Both the position numbers and the translations under genes were made by a program. Below, piece by piece: positions 16,952 to 24,775 of a stretch of DNA of 64,000 bases. The notes beneath the pieces are model-generated. The model saw only the letters and a program-made list of their open reading frames with translations, did no database searches and was not told the origin of the DNA. The number at the start of each line of letters is the position of its first letter. The stretch's first letter is position 1. This stretch comes from DATBVX01 sp035263105 (GTDB taxonomy: Bacteria > Pseudomonadota > Gammaproteobacteria > Steroidobacterales > Steroidobacteraceae), in NCBI GenBank assembly GCA_035263105.1, contig DATFRO010000084.1, positions 1 through 64,000 of the forward strand, in the 5' to 3' direction.

Positions 16952-18850
16952 ATGCATCGCTACACATCCCTCCTTCGCCGCGGTAACGACGCAACGATCG
17001 CGTTCCGGTTCCTGGCCGTCGCCTGCGCGCTGCTGCTGCTCAGTGCGAGCGCGTGGGGCGATTCGCCCTACCGGTTCACCGGCGCCCAGCGCATCGTCGT
17101 GTTCGCGGACGTGCACGGCGCCTATACGGAGCTGCTCTCGGTCCTCAACGAGACCGGGATCATCGATGCGGCCCAGCATTGGCATGGCGGCGCCACGCAG
17201 CTCGTCAGCACGGGCGACCTGCTCGATCGCGGTCCGGATGCGCGCAAGGTCCTGGACCTGCTGATGCGCCTCGAACAGGAGGCGCCCAAGGCCGGCGGGG
17301 CGGTCCACGTCATCCTGGGCAATCACGAGGTCATGAACCTGGTGGGTGACCTGCGTTATGTCCCAGCGGCGGAATTTGCCGCCTTTGCCGGGCCGGAAGA
17401 CACCAGGCTGCGCGAGGAGGTCTGGCAACGCGTCCTGGCGCAGGAGCCGGCAGCCGCACGCGCCGAGTTCGATCGCGCGTTTCCCGCGGGCTATTTCGGA
17501 CGTCGCCAGGCCTTTTCGCCCGAGGGCCAGTACGGTCGCTGGCTGCTGGAGAAGCCCTTCCTCATCACGGTCAACGACACGGCGTTTGTGCACGGCGGGC
17601 TGCCGGACATGGTCGCGCGCAGCGGGCTGGATGAGACCAACCGCACGTTGCACGCCGAGCTCACCGACTACCTGCAGAAGTGGCAGACGATCGAGACCGA
17701 GCAGCACCTGGCGCGTCCCGTGCCCTTTTCCGAGCGCCCCCAGGCGCTCGCAGCCGCCGGCGCGGCGGAGCTCTCAGCCACGGTCGCGACGCTCCAGGAC
17801 TCGGAGCTCTTCACGCCGAAGGGCCCCACCTGGTTTCGCGGCCAGGCCCTTTGCTACCCCTACAGCGAGGCGGAGACCCTCGATGGCGCGCTCGCCAAGC
17901 TCGGCGTCGCGCGCGTCGTCGAAGGGCACACGCCCTCGCCCACCGGGCGCGTCCTCAGCCGCTTCGATGGCCGCGTGGTCCTGCTCGACACCGGCATGCT
18001 GCGCGCGGAATACAAGGGCCATCCGGCCGCGTACGTTTTCGAGAACGGCCAATGGTCGGTGGCGTATGCCGAGAATCCCGGCCAGCGCGTGCAGCCGGAT
18101 GCGCTGCCTCGTGCTGTCGGCGCGCGTCCCGCGGGTCTCGATGACGATGCCCTCGAGTCCTGGCTCGCCCAGGCCGAGATCGTCGAGGTCGACAACATCG
18201 ACACCGGCATCACCAAGCCGCAGCGCGTGACCTTGCGCAAGGACGGCGTCGAGTTGCGGGCGGTCTTCAAGCAGCTCTCCACCGACTTCGGCATCCAGGA
18301 CCGCTTCCAGGCGATGAACGAGTCGGACCGCTACCAATACGAGCTTGCGGCCTACAAGCTCGATCGCCTGATCGGGCTCGACATGGTGCCGGTGACGATC
18401 CTGCGCTCGGTCAAGGACAAGCCCGGCGCACTGCAGTTCTGGATCGATGACTCGATCAACGTGAAAGCCATGATCGATGCGAAAGTGCGCCCGTCCGGCT
18501 GGTGCGACAGCGGCTCGCAGTACAACCTGATGAACGTCTGGGATGTCCTGATCCACAACGCCGATCGCAACCAGGGGAACGCCCTCTGGACCAAGGACTG
18601 GACGCTGGTGCTGATCGACCATACGCGCGCGTTCGGCGCGCAGGTGCAGAACCCGACGTTGCTCTATCGCGGTGGGGCTTACGTGCCGCCGGCACTGGCG
18701 AAACGACTGGCGACGCTCAACCAGGAAACGCTGACGAAGACTCTCGGCCAGTACCTGCAGCGGCGCCAGATCGACGCCATTCTCAAGCGGCGGGATCTAC
18801 TGCTGAAAAACTACACCACGCGCCCTGCCGCGGGTGGGGCGGGCGACTGA
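16952..18850 (+). CDS. secreted PPP-type phosphatase fused to a kinase-like domain
   Basis: A 632-residue protein with a start ATG preceded by GAGG and an N-terminal signal or anchor (FRFLAVACALLLLSASAWG). Residues about 45-340 form a calcineurin-like metallophosphatase close to the bacterial Shewanella-like (Shelphs) PPP group. Its metal motifs are FADVHG (52-56), GDLLDRG (88-94), GNHE (123-126), VHGG (214) and EGHT (324-327). Residues about 410-610 look like an atypical kinase of the Fam20/HipA/PI3K-like class. They show AVFK with Lys440, a helix Glu near 464, HNADRNQGN (535-543) as catalytic loop, and LIDHTRAF with Asp556 as metal-binding aspartate. Kinase activity is inferred from these motifs only. 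The 3' end overlaps the convergent transporter gene by 54 bases. Confidence 0.82.
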   Translation: MHRYTSLLRRGNDATIAFRFLAVACALLLLSASAWGDSPYRFTGAQRIVVFADVHGAYTELLSVLNETGIIDAAQHWHGGATQLVSTGDLLDRGPDARKVLDLLMRLEQEAPKAGGAVHVILGNHEVMNLVGDLRYVPAAEFAAFAGPEDTRLREEVWQRVLAQEPAAARAEFDRAFPAGYFGRRQAFSPEGQYGRWLLEKPFLITVNDTAFVHGGLPDMVARSGLDETNRTLHAELTDYLQKWQTIETEQHLARPVPFSERPQALAAAGAAELSATVATLQDSELFTPKGPTWFRGQALCYPYSEAETLDGALAKLGVARVVEGHTPSPTGRVLSRFDGRVVLLDTGMLRAEYKGHPAAYVFENGQWSVAYAENPGQRVQPDALPRAVGARPAGLDDDALESWLAQAEIVEVDNIDTGITKPQRVTLRKDGVELRAVFKQLSTDFGIQDRFQAMNESDRYQYELAAYKLDRLIGLDMVPVTILRSVKDKPGALQFWIDDSINVKAMIDAKVRPSGWCDSGSQYNLMNVWDVLIHNADRNQGNALWTKDWTLVLIDHTRAFGAQVQNPTLLYRGGAYVPPALAKRLATLNQETLTKTLGQYLQRRQIDAILKRRDLLLKNYTTRPAAGGAGD

Positions 18851-20176
18851 CGGTTCGCGCTCCGTTGAGAAGCGGCGCGCGTACTCCCGGCCGATCAGCC
18901 ACGCCACCAGCGTCATCGTCGCGCTCAACACCACGATGAGCCAGATGAGCTGCGTGCGCGGCGCGCTGAACACCCGCACGCCGATGAACACGGTGAGCGT
19001 CGAAAGCAGGTCGCCCAGGCGGTAGAAGAAGGTGTCGATCGTCGTCTTCGCCTGGTACTTCACTTCGCGGCTGGTTGGCAGGAGCAGCGCGCTGCGGCTG
19101 GTGTTGAGGAGCGAGTAGTCCAGGCTCCGCTGCACCACCAGCACCGACTGGAGGAGCGCGAACACCGGCACGATCCCGATCAGGAGATAGCCGGCGACGA
19201 AGGCGATCGGTGTGACCAGGAGCGCCCGCGTCAATCCCGCCTTCACGATGATGCGCGACACGAGGAGCAACTGGATGAAGAAGCCCACCAGCGTGATGGA
19301 CGCGCAGTAGTTGCTCATGAAGTGGCCGATGAAGGCGGTCGGCGCGCCGGGCGCCGTTTCCCGCGCGGTCTGCGCGAGCCAGTCGGACAGCACGAACTCG
19401 CCGGTGGAGGTGATCCAGTTGAGGAGCAACACCAGCGCCGCGATACCGACCAGGTAGCGGCTGCGCGCGATCAGCGCGAAACCGCCGAGCCAGCGCGCCG
19501 CACCGTCACGCGTGGCGTGCAGCTGCTCTTCGGGTGCCGGCTCGCTGCGCGAGGCCGCGGGCACGCTGGCTCGCGACCACCGGCTGAGCGCGATCGCGCC
19601 GATGAGGACCGCCGCCGAGCCGAGCATCAGGCCATACGGGCCCACGGTCTCGAAGCCGGCCGACGCGAGCCTCGAGCCGAGCCACGCGCCAGCCGAGATG
19701 CCAATTGCAAGCACGCCGAACAGTCGCTGGCCACTCTTCACGTTGAAGAGGTCGGTGGCAAAGGCCCAGAACTGGGTCACCGTCATCACACCGAAGATGC
19801 TGGTCCAGACAAAGAACGCGAAGCCGAAATGCACGCCGGCGCGCCCGAGGAGGAAGAACACGAGGAGGTTGAGGGCGAAGAATCCGTTGACCCGCTGGAA
19901 GACGCGGCTGGTGTCGACGTTGCGCACCAGGGCGCCGTAGGCCGGGATGATGAGGATGAGAAGGAGGGCCTGCGCGCCCACCGCGTAGCTCCGCAGCTCC
20001 GCGCCGCCTTGCGTGAGGATCAGCGCTTCGCGCACCGGGCGGACCAGGTAGTAGGCCGTCATCAATGTCAGGGCCTGGGTGCACAGAGCGGCAACACAAC
20101 GCCCCTCGCCGGGCTGCACGCTGGTGACCAGCGACAGGAGCCGTTCGAAGCGCGTCAGTTGCCGTGTATCGTCCAT
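18797..20176 (-). CDS. MFS-like transporter related to ATP/ADP (NTP/NDP) carrier proteins
   Basis: A 459-residue protein with about 11-12 hydrophobic helices. The segment LMTAYYLVRPVREALILTQG and the following SYAVGAQALLLILIIPAYGA resemble the Npt/Tlc-type nucleotide carrier branch of free-living bacteria more than classic MFS drug pumps. Such homologues outside intracellular bacteria are of unknown substrate. The C-terminal part has RSLDYSLLNTSRSALLLPTS and KYQAKTTIDTFFYRLGD, conserved in this branch. The ATG at 20176 has GGAGG unusually close (two bases); the frame stays open to a TTG at 20254. It sits between two phosphatase genes. Confidence 0.75.
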   Translation of the reverse strand: MDDTRQLTRFERLLSLVTSVQPGEGRCVAALCTQALTLMTAYYLVRPVREALILTQGGAELRSYAVGAQALLLILIIPAYGALVRNVDTSRVFQRVNGFFALNLLVFFLLGRAGVHFGFAFFVWTSIFGVMTVTQFWAFATDLFNVKSGQRLFGVLAIGISAGAWLGSRLASAGFETVGPYGLMLGSAAVLIGAIALSRWSRASVPAASRSEPAPEEQLHATRDGAARWLGGFALIARSRYLVGIAALVLLLNWITSTGEFVLSDWLAQTARETAPGAPTAFIGHFMSNYCASITLVGFFIQLLLVSRIIVKAGLTRALLVTPIAFVAGYLLIGIVPVFALLQSVLVVQRSLDYSLLNTSRSALLLPTSREVKYQAKTTIDTFFYRLGDLLSTLTVFIGVRVFSAPRTQLIWLIVVLSATMTLVAWLIGREYARRFSTEREPSVARPTRGRARGVVFQQ

Positions 20177-20340
20177 CTCCTCCCCGTCTCGATTGGCTGC
20201 GAGTCCAGTGGCTGCAGCGGTATTGGGAGGGAGGTTAGCGATGCGCCCGGTCAAGCTCTGTCAAGCACCTGACACAAGGTCGACAGCGCTCGGCCGGGTT
20301 GAGTACTCTCGGTCCGTCACCCCGATCCGAGATCCCGGCC

Positions 20341-21156
20341 ATGCGCCCGTCCTCGTGCCCGCGCCTGCTTCGCGTCTTCCTGCTCCTGGCGGCCGCCTTC
20401 CTGGGCGCCGCGGCGGGGGCCGCCAACTACTTGGAGGGTGACGAGCCGGACCTGGCCCGCCTGCTGCCGCCGCCGCCCGCCAACGACTCGGCGCAGACGC
20501 GCCGCGAGCTGGACGAGCTCCTGCAACTGCAGCGCGATCGCAGCCCCAAGGACGTGGAATACGCACGCGCCAACATCGCGATCGGCATCGAGCAGTTCGC
20601 CGGCGCGCTCGGCGACGCCGCGGAAGTGACCAAGGGGTTACCGCCCAGCGTGAAGTCGCTGTTCGAGGCGGTGCGCAGCGACGAACGGGCGGTGCTCGAT
20701 GCCGCCAAGAAGCACTACGACCGCCCGCGGCCGGTGGCGCTCGATTCGCGTATCCGGCCGGTGCTCGAGCCGATCGTGAACGCCGCGTATCCGAGCGGCC
20801 ATTCCACCTGGGTGTTCGTGACGGCGGCGCTGCTCTCCGACATGGTTCCGGAACGTCGTGCGGCGATCTGGGCGCGCGCGGAGGACTTCGCGCGTCAGCG
20901 CATGGTCGGTGGCGTGCACTATCGCAGCGACATCGACGCGGGACGCCTCGCCGGCGTCGTGATCGCCGCCTACTTGCTCGAGAGCCCGCGCTACCAGGGC
21001 GCGGCCGCAGCCGCGACCGCGGATCTGCGCAACTTCCTCAAGCTCCCGCCGCTCGGCAACGTGCCGCCGAAGCCGGTTCAGGACGCATCGTCGGGCGAGC
21101 GCGCCCCGCGCGATGAGCCGCTGCCGGCGAGTGCCGCGTCTTCCCTCGCCTTCTGA
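20341..21156 (+). CDS. class A non-specific acid phosphatase (PAP2 superfamily, PhoN-like)
   Basis: A 271-residue secreted protein with a signal peptide (LLRVFLLLAAAFLGAAAG). The three PAP2 catalytic motifs are intact: KKHYDRPRP (phosphate-binding Lys/Arg), YPSGHSTW (acid His) and RMVGGVHYRSDIDAG (nucleophilic His). Class A enzymes hydrolyse phosphomonoesters in the periplasm to release phosphate. The length fits the class. The Ala/Pro-rich C-terminal tail is extra. Its 3' end overlaps the convergent permease gene by 79 bases. The start at 20341 places the signal peptide at the N-terminus; the frame is open 42 bases upstream. Confidence 0.9.
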   Translation: MRPSSCPRLLRVFLLLAAAFLGAAAGAANYLEGDEPDLARLLPPPPANDSAQTRRELDELLQLQRDRSPKDVEYARANIAIGIEQFAGALGDAAEVTKGLPPSVKSLFEAVRSDERAVLDAAKKHYDRPRPVALDSRIRPVLEPIVNAAYPSGHSTWVFVTAALLSDMVPERRAAIWARAEDFARQRMVGGVHYRSDIDAGRLAGVVIAAYLLESPRYQGAAAAATADLRNFLKLPPLGNVPPKPVQDASSGERAPRDEPLPASAASSLAF

Positions 21157-21929
21157 TGCACCGGGATCGCGGCCTTCGCGGTCCCGTTGGCGAGATGCAC
21201 GATGAGACCGATCATCGCCATCGCCCACACGATCACCGGGCTCGCCGGTAAGTCAGTGACGGTGGAGAGTGCGAGTCCGACGGCGTAACTCACGAACGCC
21301 AGCGCGTAGCCGATCCCGAGCTGGCGGTTCGGCGCGTAACGATAGGTCGCCACCGCGGGCACGATGAGGCTGGTGAAGACCAGGTACACGCCGACCAGCT
21401 GCACCGAGACCGTCACCATCAGCGCGAACAGCACGTAGAAGCCGATACGCCCCAGCCGTTCGCGCCACTTGAACCAGGCGACGAGCACGATCGCGGTGAG
21501 CACGCCGGCACGGATCAGCTGTTCGGGCGACACCCATAGAATCTGACCCGCGAGCAGATCCTTGAGGTCCTCGCCACCATGCGGGTCGTTGGCGAGCATC
21601 AGGAGCTGTGCGGTGGAGGCCAGCACGAACAGGATGCCGATCAGCGCTTCCTGCGCTTCGGGGCGCTTCTTCTCGGTCCAGGTGAGGAGCAACGAGCCGA
21701 GGAGCGCCGCCGTGACGGCGGCGATCTGCGTGGTCCAGCCCGCGATGTCGAAGCCGAGCGAGTGCGCGGCAATCACACCGAGCCCTGCGACCTGCGCGAT
21801 CGCCAGGTCGATAAACACGATGCCGCGCTTCAAGACCTGCTGTCCGAGCGGAACGTGCGACAGCAACACCAGGACGCCGGCGATCATCGCCGGCCACAGA
21901 ATGCTGAAATAGGCCGAGAAGTTGTTCAT
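21078..21929 (-). CDS. zinc/manganese-type ABC transporter permease (ABC-3 family, ZnuB-like)
   Basis: A 283-residue inner-membrane protein of the ABC-3 permease family. It has about eight hydrophobic helices, with the family-typical KRGIVFIDLAIAQVAGLGV (helix 2) and LVFTSLIVPAVATYR (coupling region). It would import zinc or manganese delivered by the adjacent binding protein, whose stop it overlaps (ATGA at 21926-21929). A matching ATPase gene is not found beside it. The C-terminal tail (about 40 residues) is Ala/Ser-rich and overlaps the convergent acid phosphatase gene. Confidence 0.88.
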   Translation of the reverse strand: MNNFSAYFSILWPAMIAGVLVLLSHVPLGQQVLKRGIVFIDLAIAQVAGLGVIAAHSLGFDIAGWTTQIAAVTAALLGSLLLTWTEKKRPEAQEALIGILFVLASTAQLLMLANDPHGGEDLKDLLAGQILWVSPEQLIRAGVLTAIVLVAWFKWRERLGRIGFYVLFALMVTVSVQLVGVYLVFTSLIVPAVATYRYAPNRQLGIGYALAFVSYAVGLALSTVTDLPASPVIVWAMAMIGLIVHLANGTAKAAIPVHQKAREDAALAGSGSSRGARSPDDAS

Positions 21930-22831
21930 TGCACTGCCTTGAGCAAGCGGTTGATCGAGTCATCGAAGAGGCCGAAGAGATCCTTCGCTTCCGGCGTCCC
22001 GCCCACCGAGTACGGCAGCAGGATCACCGGCGCGTGCACGCGCTCCGAGAGCCACTCGGCGGCCTTGGGATCGTTGTAGGCATTGCGCAGGATCATCTTG
22101 GGTGGCGCGGCGGTGAGCTGTGAGACCAGTTGCGCGAGATACGCGGCACTCGGTGGCAGGCCGGGCTTGGGCTCGATAGATGCGACCGCCTTGAGGCCCA
22201 ACCAGTTGCAGAGATAGGACTGGTCCTTGTGGATCACGACCACGCTCGTGCCCTTGAGCGGGGCGGCCTGCGACTCCCAGCGGGTCATCGCCTGCTGCCA
22301 GCGCGCCTGAAAGTCGGCTCCGCGGCTCTCGAAGTACTGCGCGTCTTTCCCATCGAGCTGCACGAGTCGCGTCGTGAGCGCCTTGGCGACCGCGGCGATG
22401 TTGCGCGGATCGAGCTGGATGTGCGGATTGCCCTGCGGGTGCACATCGCCCATCGAGCGATCCACAGTCGACGGCACTTCCAGCAGCCGCACGAACGCGG
22501 TCGACTCGAAGTAGCCGGGTTGACCCACCTGGATGCGCGGGTTGCCGGACTCCTGCAGCAGCACAGGCAGCCAGCCGATCTCGAGTTCTGCGCCCGACAG
22601 GACCACGAGATCCGCCGAACGCGCGCGCGCCACCAGGCTCGGCTTCGCATCGACGCGGTGCACGTCCTGGAATGCGGTGGTCGCGCCATAGACGTCCACC
22701 TTGTCGCCACCAAGTTCCTGCGTGAGCGCAGCCCAATCCGCAGTCGTGGCGAGAACCTTGAGCGCGGCATGTGCGGGCATGGCACTCATCAGGAGTACGA
22801 GCAGCGCAACGCCGTGAAATAGCCTCATCAT
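21926..22831 (-). CDS. metal ABC transporter substrate-binding protein (ZnuA/TroA cluster 9)
   Basis: A 301-residue periplasmic protein with signal peptide ending AHA-A. Candidate metal ligands of the cluster 9 fold are present: His in FQDVHRVDAKPS, His in GDVHPQGNPHIQLDP, and His in VVIHKDQSYL, with an acidic residue expected near the C-terminal lobe. The long acidic His-rich loop of classic ZnuA is absent, so zinc versus manganese cannot be decided. It is encoded between a coiled-coil outer-membrane protein (9-base gap) and the permease (4-base overlap). Confidence 0.88.
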   Translation of the reverse strand: MMRLFHGVALLVLLMSAMPAHAALKVLATTADWAALTQELGGDKVDVYGATTAFQDVHRVDAKPSLVARARSADLVVLSGAELEIGWLPVLLQESGNPRIQVGQPGYFESTAFVRLLEVPSTVDRSMGDVHPQGNPHIQLDPRNIAAVAKALTTRLVQLDGKDAQYFESRGADFQARWQQAMTRWESQAAPLKGTSVVVIHKDQSYLCNWLGLKAVASIEPKPGLPPSAAYLAQLVSQLTAAPPKMILRNAYNDPKAAEWLSERVHAPVILLPYSVGGTPEAKDLFGLFDDSINRLLKAVQ

Positions 22832-22840
22832 GGTCGACTC

Positions 22841-24319
22841 CTAGAACTTGTGCGCGCCGTGCGCACCGATCGAGTAGATGTACTGCAGCTGGAACTGCCG
22901 GTCGGTGTCGGTATCGCGCGCGTCGTCCCAGGCGTACTGGGCGCGCAGGCGCGAGAACTCACTCGGGCTGAAGTCCAGCATCACCGTGACGCGTGTCGGG
23001 TTGGCCGATTCGAGCAGCGGGAACGCGCCCGGCGGCAGGAGCCCGTCATCGACCAGGCCGATGTGCGTCGTGCCGGAATCGAGCGCGTCGTAGCGCGCGC
23101 CGAAGCGCCAGCGGGGCGCGAACTGGTACACGCTCTGCACGTACCAGCCGGTTTGCGTCGTGTCGTAGTCGTCGCTCAGCGCGAGATTGTTCACGTCGAA
23201 GGCGAGATCGCCGTCCTCGGTGCGGCGCATGTACTCGGCCTGGAACTTGAGGTTGTGCTGGATCGGGTTGCCGTGCGGCGACCACTTGAAGGTCACATCG
23301 CCCACCCAGGTGCGCGAGCGGCCGGTGAAGGCATTGACGACCGGCAGGCCGAACTCATCGACGTCATCGTAAGTGCGATCCTCCGCATGCAGGTCGACCC
23401 ACGAGACGCCCGCGCGCCAGCTGGTCGAATCACCGATGTCACCGCCGAGATGCCCGAAGAGAGTCGCGCCGTTCAGAGCGTTGCGGTCGCGGTGCGTGCC
23501 CGGAAACTCCTCACCATTGCCGGTCTCCGCGCCCAGCTCGATGAAAAGCACGGTGGGCGCGACCCACTTTACCTGCACGCCATTCTGCGAGAGCTGGCCG
23601 CCAAAGAACGCCTGGTAGACGAGCGGCTGATCGACGAAGTCCCAGGCGTGCGCGTGCTGCTCGTTGAGGTAGCCGAAGCCGGAGAAGAACCGCCCGCCCT
23701 TGATGACGAAGCCATCAGGCACCGCGATGGTCTTGAAGTACGCCTCCTCGACTTCGATCTCGTTGTCGCCGTTGATCGAGGCGGTGAGGTTGCCGAAGAA
23801 GTAAGGATCGATGTTGGCGGAGAGTGTGAGTTCGGACTCGCCGAGGTTGAAGTTGCGATCGCCGGGGCCGACGTCGCCACCACTCGGGATGAACCCAGCG
23901 ACCCGCCAGGTATCCGGATCCTGCGAGGTGCTCGCGTAGTTGCCGCCGAGGATCACGGACATGGCGGGGTTGAACGCCGCCGCGACGTTGCGCCCCGCGG
24001 CGGGAGCCGGCATTTCCTGCTCCGGGCCGGCCGCGCCTGCGGACGCGGTATCTGCCGCCGCTGCGGCCAGCACGTCAGCGGGAACCGCCGCGGCCGCTGC
24101 GTCTGTCGAGCCTGCCGCTCCAGCCGGCGCGCCCGTGCTGGCGACCTGATTCTCGAGCTGGCTGATGCGCGCTTCGAGCTTCGCGACGCGCGCTTCGTAA
24201 TCCGACTTCAGCGAATTGAGCTCGCTCTTCAGCGAGTTGAGATCATCTGCCTGGCCCGCAGCTGGCAAGACGATGCATGCAGCCAGGAACCACGCGGCAA
24301 TTGAACGAGACGTCGTCAT
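22841..24319 (-). CDS. coiled-coil outer-membrane channel of the zinc-type uptake cluster
   Basis: A 492-residue protein. After the signal peptide come a heptad coiled coil (DLNSLKSELNSLKSDYEARV) and an Ala-rich linker to about residue 110. A barrel then follows with repeated aromatic strands, such as NFNLGESELTLSANIDPYFF and GGRFFSGFGYLNEQHAHAWD, ending GAHKF. His pairs (HAHAW) lie in loops. No TonB box or plug domain is seen. By position, directly ahead of the metal-binding protein, it probably admits metal or a metal complex through the outer membrane (inference). Its plan resembles the porin at 14051 but the barrel sequences differ. Confidence 0.75.
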   Translation of the reverse strand: MTTSRSIAAWFLAACIVLPAAGQADDLNSLKSELNSLKSDYEARVAKLEARISQLENQVASTGAPAGAAGSTDAAAAAVPADVLAAAAADTASAGAAGPEQEMPAPAAGRNVAAAFNPAMSVILGGNYASTSQDPDTWRVAGFIPSGGDVGPGDRNFNLGESELTLSANIDPYFFGNLTASINGDNEIEVEEAYFKTIAVPDGFVIKGGRFFSGFGYLNEQHAHAWDFVDQPLVYQAFFGGQLSQNGVQVKWVAPTVLFIELGAETGNGEEFPGTHRDRNALNGATLFGHLGGDIGDSTSWRAGVSWVDLHAEDRTYDDVDEFGLPVVNAFTGRSRTWVGDVTFKWSPHGNPIQHNLKFQAEYMRRTEDGDLAFDVNNLALSDDYDTTQTGWYVQSVYQFAPRWRFGARYDALDSGTTHIGLVDDGLLPPGAFPLLESANPTRVTVMLDFSPSEFSRLRAQYAWDDARDTDTDRQFQLQYIYSIGAHGAHKF

Positions 24320-24388
24320 GGAAGTCCTCCTCCACAGTCAACGAACAGCGTGCACGCGCGATCGCGCGAGCCGCTGCGTCAATCGGCT

Positions 24389-24703
24389 TTAGAGAAGGAC
24401 TGGAGGCGCGCGGGACTGGAAACTGTGCGAGGTGGAGCGGGAAGTGAGCGAGACCGAATCGATGTCGACCTTGGTGGTGACATCTTCGAACTGGAAGTCG
24501 GCGCTGCCGTGCGAGCTGTGCGTGGCCGAGAGGAGCGGCGCGAACGACAGGCATTCCGAGCACGGCGTGTGCTGGCCCGCCGGCGTCGCCGGATCGCCGG
24601 TCAACCGCAGATGCGAGTACGCGTGCGCCTGCGCCGCGATCTGCCCCAGCAGGAGCATGAGCGCGAGCAGCGCATGGGCAACAACTGAGCGTGGGCGTTG
24701 CAT
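24389..24703 (-). CDS. small secreted Cys/His protein at head of metal cluster (DUF2946-like)
   Basis: A 104-residue protein with signal sequence (VVAHALLALMLLLGQIAAQA) and a short mature chain. That chain contains HAYSHLRL, a CSEC pair and ATHSSHGSADF, i.e. candidate metal ligands. This recalls DUF2946-type proteins found near copper or zinc transport genes. The ATG at 24703 is preferred over the TTG one codon earlier. It is 69 bases upstream of the outer-membrane channel gene and likely begins the operon. A role as periplasmic metal buffer is plausible but unproven. Confidence 0.6.
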   Translation of the reverse strand: MQRPRSVVAHALLALMLLLGQIAAQAHAYSHLRLTGDPATPAGQHTPCSECLSFAPLLSATHSSHGSADFQFEDVTTKVDIDSVSLTSRSTSHSFQSRAPPVLL

Positions 24704-24730
24704 CAACGGGTCGGTTCCAGGTGGGGCGCC

Positions 24731-24759
24731 ATCTTAAGCAGCCCTATTCAGCCAGACAA
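24731..24759 (-). promoter_or_regulatory. candidate promoter of the metal-uptake cluster
   Basis: On the minus strand TTGTCT (24759-24754), 17 bases, then TAAGAT (24736-24731), 28 bases ahead of the ATG at 24703. No palindromic Zur-type operator is recognisable in the same stretch. Confidence 0.35.
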
Positions 24760-24775
24760 GCTTGAAAGTCTTGCA

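Noticed and set aside
22850..24304. 484-codon plus-strand open frame opposite the outer-membrane channel
   Set aside because: Shadow of the minus-strand gene; low-complexity Arg/Ala/Val composition and no recognisable motif.
24704..24775. Zur operator for the metal cluster
   Set aside because: No AT-rich palindrome resembling a Zur box was found; only a promoter-like pair was seen.
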